From Adenanthera pavonina (taxonomy: Eukaryota > Streptophyta > Magnoliopsida > Fabales > Fabaceae), in the NCBI GenBank assembly GCA_026686845.1, contig JAIVEN010000001.1, positions 36,882,001 to 36,946,000 of the forward strand: a DNA stretch of 64,000 bases, given 5' to 3'. Positions 59,084 through 64,000 of the stretch are shown in pieces. A model generated the notes under the pieces. It made no database searches. It worked only from the letters and a program-made list of their open reading frames with translations, and was not told where the DNA came from. A program made the position numbers and the translations under genes. Within the stretch, counting starts at the first letter, position 1; the number at the start of each line of letters is the position of its first letter.

Positions 59084-59669
59084 TTCATCCTCATCCATGT
59101 ATCTTGAGGTGGTAGTGTCAATCTTTAGGCCATCTTGTCCAAGGATTTCCAGTACTCCATTAAAGGTCTCATTAGACAGGCAAATAGTTCTGACCTCAGA
59201 TTTACCTCCCATTTCTCCTTTTTGCTATTGTACATCAGAGTAGCATACCGTGTTTTGACAACCTTATCATCATATCTCTCCTTAATTTCCAATAAGTTCT
59301 TATATTTTATCATCCATAGCCCAGCATCAAAATTGTTGGAAATAAGAAATTCTTCCATATTTGTATAGTGATGTTTGATTACCTTCTTGCTGATAAACTT
59401 GGTGTTAAACTCTTCCAGGATATGAGCATTGCTTTATAACGGCTTCGTGGTTAACTAGAATTCCTTTAACTCAGTACTAGAAGAAGAAGAAGCTTAGGTT
59501 TCTTTGAATCAACTTTGGGAGTTGTTTTCTACTTTTTAGATAGAGTTCCCTTGCTAGATTCACCTTTCCTTTTCTGAGTTTCACCTCCCTTGGAGGCATA
59601 TTGAGACTTAAACTCTCTCTTTGGTCAGGTCACTCCTTTGCCCACGTTAGGATTTTTGACCCTTACCAT
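59084..59669 (-). pseudogene. Copia E ORF3, N-terminal fragment
   Basis: The start ATG at 59669 gives MVRVKNPNVGKG, matching element A (MARVKNPKVGKG). The conserved block is readable at 59358-59125: EEFLISNNFDAGLWM, LLEIKERYDDKVVKTRYATL, KWEVNLRSE, then a frameshift near 59180 and continuation IDTTTSRYMDEDE to 59084. This is about the first quarter of the ORF3 seen in element C. Stops occur near 59435 and 59490. Three elements keep this ORF at the same place with the same start, so it is a regular part of the family. Confidence 0.75.
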
Positions 59670-60534
59670 TCTCATGAATGATTGTTACAGAAAGATGTAA
59701 GGAATGAGTTTATAAGATGTAAAATGAAGTTTAAACAATGGGAGTTGAAGATTCACGAATGGAATTGATGAGAAATTAAGAGGGGAGGTGAATAGACTTG
59801 GGAGGGAGATGAATAGGGTTGCGTCCGTTCAGAGCAACACCCTTCATTTTAAGTTTTATAACCGTTCAACAGATGACTTTTGAGAGTGAAAATTCAAATT
59901 TTGAGCAGTTACAAGTTAACCAACTAAGAGAGGCTTTCTAACAGATGAATTTTCTTCATGAAGTTCATCTGACAGAAGCTCAGCTCAAGCAACAAACATT
60001 AACAGACAAGCTTTCAGTAATTAAAGTTCGAATTTCAAAGAATCAATTATTAGCAAAAAGAGAATGAGAAAAGCAATAGACTAATTTTATTTTTGAAAGT
60101 TCATCTTACAGAGACATGACATGAAAGCATGCTTCAATAAACAAATTTTGAGATTCAGAAATTCAAATTTTAGGGTTTCGTAAAGAGTCATTAAAATGTG
60201 TATTTTGAGGTATTGAAATTCGCATAAAGATCATTTTGAGCAAAGTCAATATTCACATTATAATACAGAAATTTGAATTTCCAGCAGTGAACGGATGAAT
60301 TTCGAGGGATACGAAAGTGTAGTAACAACATGGAAACTACTGAAATAAGTACCTAAGTTCAAATATTGAGCATACCAGTTCATTCAAAAACACATTTTAA
60401 CATGGAAATTCATCTAATAATATCTAAAATACGAAATTCAGATTCTTGAACTTATAGATAGGGCCTGAAAGTTCAAAGTTTTAGCTTTCCTTCGGTGTCT
60501 TTTAACTATATAGGTCCAGCAAATTGATTTGCTA
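59670..60534 (-). other. Copia E pol-ORF3 spacer with repeat motifs
   Basis: Non-coding. On the plus strand it shows units such as 'GTGAAAATTCAAATTTTGAG' and 'AACAGATGAATTTTC', so in the element's own sense they are the reverse complement of its LTR units, the same arrangement as in the spacers of A and C. More decayed than in C. Confidence 0.55.
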
Positions 60535-63500
60535 TCATCTAGACTCATGAGAAGTACCTGTAAAACATAATTCATTGGGATTCACCATTCTCAATTCTCT
60601 TCTAATTTTGCAGTATCTATCTTCTGTAAGTGGCTTAGTCAGAATATCTACAATTTGATCTTTAGTAGGGATGTATTCCAATTTGATGTCTCCACTCAAA
60701 ATATGATCCCTTATGAAATGATGTCTTACTTTAATGTGCTTTATCCTTGAATGTGTGACTGGATTCTTTATGATATTGATAGTACTTTGATTATCATATT
60801 TTATTAGTATCTCCTTTATCTCAATCTCAAGATCTTCAAGTTGCTGCTTCATCCAAAGGACTTCAGCACAACAACTGCCTCCTACAACATATCCAGCTTC
60901 AGCTGTGGAGAGAGCTATATTGTTTTGCTTCTTGCTAAATCATGAAACCAAGGATCCTCCAAGAAGCTGACACGTTCCACTTGTGCTTTTTCTATTAGTT
61001 TTGAATCCAACAAAGTTAGCATTAGTATATCCCTTGAGCTCTTCTCCATTTCCTTTTAGATACCAAAATCCCATATGTGATGTTCCAATTAGGTATCTAA
61101 AAAATTTTTTCATGGCTATTACATGGGACTCTTTGGGACATGATTGAAACCTTGCACACATACTGACACTGAACATAATATCAAGTCTACTTATTGTTAG
61201 GTATAGCACGGAGCCAATCATTCTCCTATACTGAGTTATTTCAAAAGGCTTTTCTCCCTCATCCATATCAAGTTTTGTTCCAGTAGCCATAGGAGTCCCC
61301 CTTGATTTGGCATTCTTTATTCCTAACTTTTTCAGTAGCTCCTTCAGATATTTTGATTGATAGAGGAAGATGCCATCATCAGATTGTTTAATTTGCAGTC
61401 CAACGAAGAAGTTGAGTTCACCCATAATTGATATTTCAAATTCACTCTACATTAGCTTAGAGAAATTCTTGCAAAGAGATTCATTAGTAGCACCAAATAT
61501 AATATCATCAACATAAATTTGAACAATGAGTAAGTCTTTATATTCCTTCTTAGTAAACAATGTTGTATCCACTTTTCCTTTGTTAAATCCCTTTTCAGTT
61601 TGGAAATTACTTAACATTTCATACCATGCTTTAGGTGCCTATTTTAAGCCATAAAGAGCTTTCTTCAGTTTATAAACATGGTTTGGTTTTGTTGAGTTCT
61701 TAAAACCTAGATGTTGATCAACAAAAAATTTTTCTATGATATAACCATTCAGAAAAGCACTCTTTACATCCATTTGATATAGCATTAAGTCTTTCATGTA
61801 TGCATAGACTAAGAGGATTCTTATTGTTTCCAATGTTGTAACTGGAGCAAAAGTTTCCTTATAATCTATGCCTTCTTCCTAATTTTGTCCTTTGGCTACT
61901 AATCTAGCTTTGTTTCTAATGATTATTCCTAATTCATCAAGTTTATTTCTAAAAATTCATTTAGTCCCAATGATTGGGTGATTCTTGGGTCTAGGCACTA
62001 AATCCCAAACTTGATTTCTGTCAAACTGATTAAGTTCATCTTACATAGCTAGTATCCAACATTCATCAATTAAGGCTTCTTCAGCACACTTAGGTTCAAT
62101 TTGAGAGAAAAATGCACAATTGTTTATTTGATCTTTAAGCTGTCTTCTGGTTTTAACATTCTCTTAAACACCCCTAATTACTTGATCAACTGAATGATTC
62201 CTATGATATCTCTAAGCTCTAGGAAGTTCTTGAGAAATTTCTTCATTATTTTCATATTCAACATCTTGCTCCTGAATATCTTCCTCTACATTTGTAGATT
62301 CAGATATTTTGGGAGGTTCAATTTTATCTTATCTAGAAAAGTTCAAGTTCTTAAAGCCTAAAATAAGATTATCCTCATCTATGGCATGTTTGGAAACTGT
62401 TTCATATTCAATAAAAACAACATGCATAGATCCCTCTATAGTTATAGTCTTTTTATTGAATACCTTATATGCTTTACTTCTACTAGAATAGCCAAGGAAT
62501 ATACCTTCATCTGATTTAGCATCAAACTTACCTAGATTTTATTTTCCGTTGTTATGGATAAAGCACGTGCATCCAAACACATGCAAATGTGAGTGTTTTG
62601 GCTTCTTTTCTTTAAATAGCTCATAAGGTGGCTTCCCTAGAATTGGTCTGATATAGGCTCTATTAATTATGTAGCTTGCTGTGTTTACTGCATTAGCCCA
62701 AAAAACTTGAGGAAGTTCCTTCTCATATAGAATTGCTCTAGCCATTTCTCTAATTATTTTGTTTTTTCTCTACACCACTCCATTTTGCTAAGGAGTCCTT
62801 GGTGCTGAGAAGTTATTGTCAATTCCATGCTCCTCACAGTACTCCAGAAAGCTTAAATTTTTGAATTATCCTCTATGAACAGACCTGATAGACACAATGG
62901 AAATGTCTTTTTCATTTTGGACTTTCTTAGCTAAGGTTACAAATGCATCAAATGTTTCATTCTTGGAAGAAAGGAACAAAGTCCAGGTAAATCTAAAGTA
63001 ATCATCTACAATCACAAGCACCTACAAGTTTCCACCAATACTTTTTACTCTAGATGGACCTATCAAATCCATGTGTAATAATTGCAATGGTCTAGATGTG
63101 GTAATTACATTTTTAGGTTTGAATGATGATTTAGTTTGTTTCCCTTTGAGGCATGTATCACTTTCTCTATCCTTTTGAAAAGAAATTTTTGGTAATCCAA
63201 TAACTAAATCACTCTTAATCAATTTTGTTAGTTAGTTCATGTTAACATGTGCTAGTCTTCTATGCTACAATCAACTATCATTATCTTTACTAACTAAACA
63301 TATAAAGTCTAAAGTGGGAAGTTCATCAAGATCAATAGTATAGTAGTTACCATTCCTTTGAGCTTTGAGAATTACTTTGTGATCACTTTTTCAGATGACC
63401 AGGCAGAATTCTGAGTCAAACAATACCTAGTTCCCTTTGTTTTATGTTTGACTCACACTCAACAGGTTGTGGTTAAGGCCAACTACAGATAGTACTCTTC

Positions 63501-64000
63501 TATATATGTTTAAGGATTCTTGCCCATGATAACAATGCCAACTATTCTGCCAATTTAGTCACCTTCAAAGGTCACCTTTCCTCCTTTCTTGTCTCTAAGG
63601 GTGATGAACTTCTCCTTATTACCAGTCATATGTCTTGAGCAAGCACTGTTAATATACCATATGTTGCTTTTGTTAGCTCTAAGACAAACATGTAAAACAA
63701 AGTTTTGTTTTTCATTTTAGGTACCCAAATCTACTTGGGGCCTTTTCTGTCAGTGGCATTTTCCCTAGATATAAATGTATCTTTGGAAACCCATTATATC
63801 TTCTTGCCAAGTCTATTTTTCCTTAACAAACATGAACTGGAAACATGTCCCTTCTTTTTATAGAACTGGCAGGTGATAAAGGGACTGCTAGATTGTGTTG
63901 TAGGGAGAAAGCAATGCAAATAATATTTTTGTTTTACATATTTTGGTTGAACATAAGATTCAATGGATTTTGAATTGTAACTTTTCTTCTTATGTCCATC
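60535..64000 (-). pseudogene. Copia E pol (decayed, 5' end outside window)
   Basis: From right to left: a second knuckle region near 63870-63840 (the second Cys reads Tyr), protease near 63640-63520, pre-integrase and integrase about 63480-62540 ([38 protein letters not shown] in 62745-62539), RT about 62020-61430 with the YVDDI motif near 61500 and [14 protein letters not shown] at 61785, and RNase H 61425-60535 ([27 protein letters not shown]). The natural stop is replaced, and the frame runs 12 codons further to 60535. Several stops and frameshifts are present. Confidence 0.88.

Larger units (their letters stand above)
59084..64000 (-). mobile_element. SIRE-type copia element E, runs out of window
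   Basis: A minus-strand copia with ORF3 N-terminus, spacer and most of pol. Gag, PBS and the 5' LTR would lie beyond 64000. The 3' end is missing: ORF3 is cut at 59084 by the gypsy H LTR fragment. Sequence is close to elements A and C and more distant from B. Confidence 0.85.

Overview
The window is AT-rich, repeat-dense nuclear DNA of a flowering plant (probably a eudicot), of the kind found in gene-poor or pericentromeric chromatin. Evidence: primer-binding sites matching plant initiator Met-tRNA, SIRE/Maximus-type Ty1-copia elements carrying an extra ORF, chromodomain Ty3-gypsy pol fragments, a tandem satellite of about 166 bp, a CACTA-type terminus, and a fragment matching plant mitochondrial COX5b. 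I found no intact host gene and no intact transposon protein. Everything coding is decayed by stops, frameshifts, deletions and nested insertions.

Layout. 1-1736: no gene. 1737-6550: two minus-strand LTRs of one Ty3-gypsy family (called G here) with decayed internal sequence between them. 4745-20495: gypsy G2 (minus strand), split by copia element A (6734-16718, plus strand), with an inverted copia LTR end at 16717-16865. 20496-24495: 3' two-thirds of a minus-strand copia (B). 24496-34197: a gypsy-family insertion, itself holding a truncated copia LTR (29615-31087). 34198-36364: 5' part of a copia (D: LTR, PBS, gag N-terminus). D and B together look like one element split by the gypsy insertion. 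36365-40435: CACTA-like terminus and a gene-poor stretch with a COX5b fragment. 40436-51315: copia C (plus strand), the best preserved element. 51316-51815: palindrome-bearing LTR-like debris. 51816-54434: satellite array. 54435-59083: a deleted chromodomain gypsy (H, minus strand) with a 2.6 kb LTR. 59084-64000: copia E (minus strand), running out of the window.

The copia elements share one plan: 1.64-1.66 kb LTR, Met-tRNA PBS, gag with a CCHC knuckle and coiled coil, a second CCHC knuckle, protease, integrase, reverse transcriptase and RNase H, a non-coding spacer of about 0.9-1 kb, and then a large third ORF of unknown function before the polypurine tract. That third ORF, and the arrays of short palindromic repeats in the LTRs and spacers around it, are the least explained features here. 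The satellite (alternating 166 bp monomers with signs of a 12-monomer higher-order unit) is the second notable structure.

Limits: all family calls were made by eye from motifs and comparison between copies within the window. LTR boundaries in the gypsy G family are approximate.
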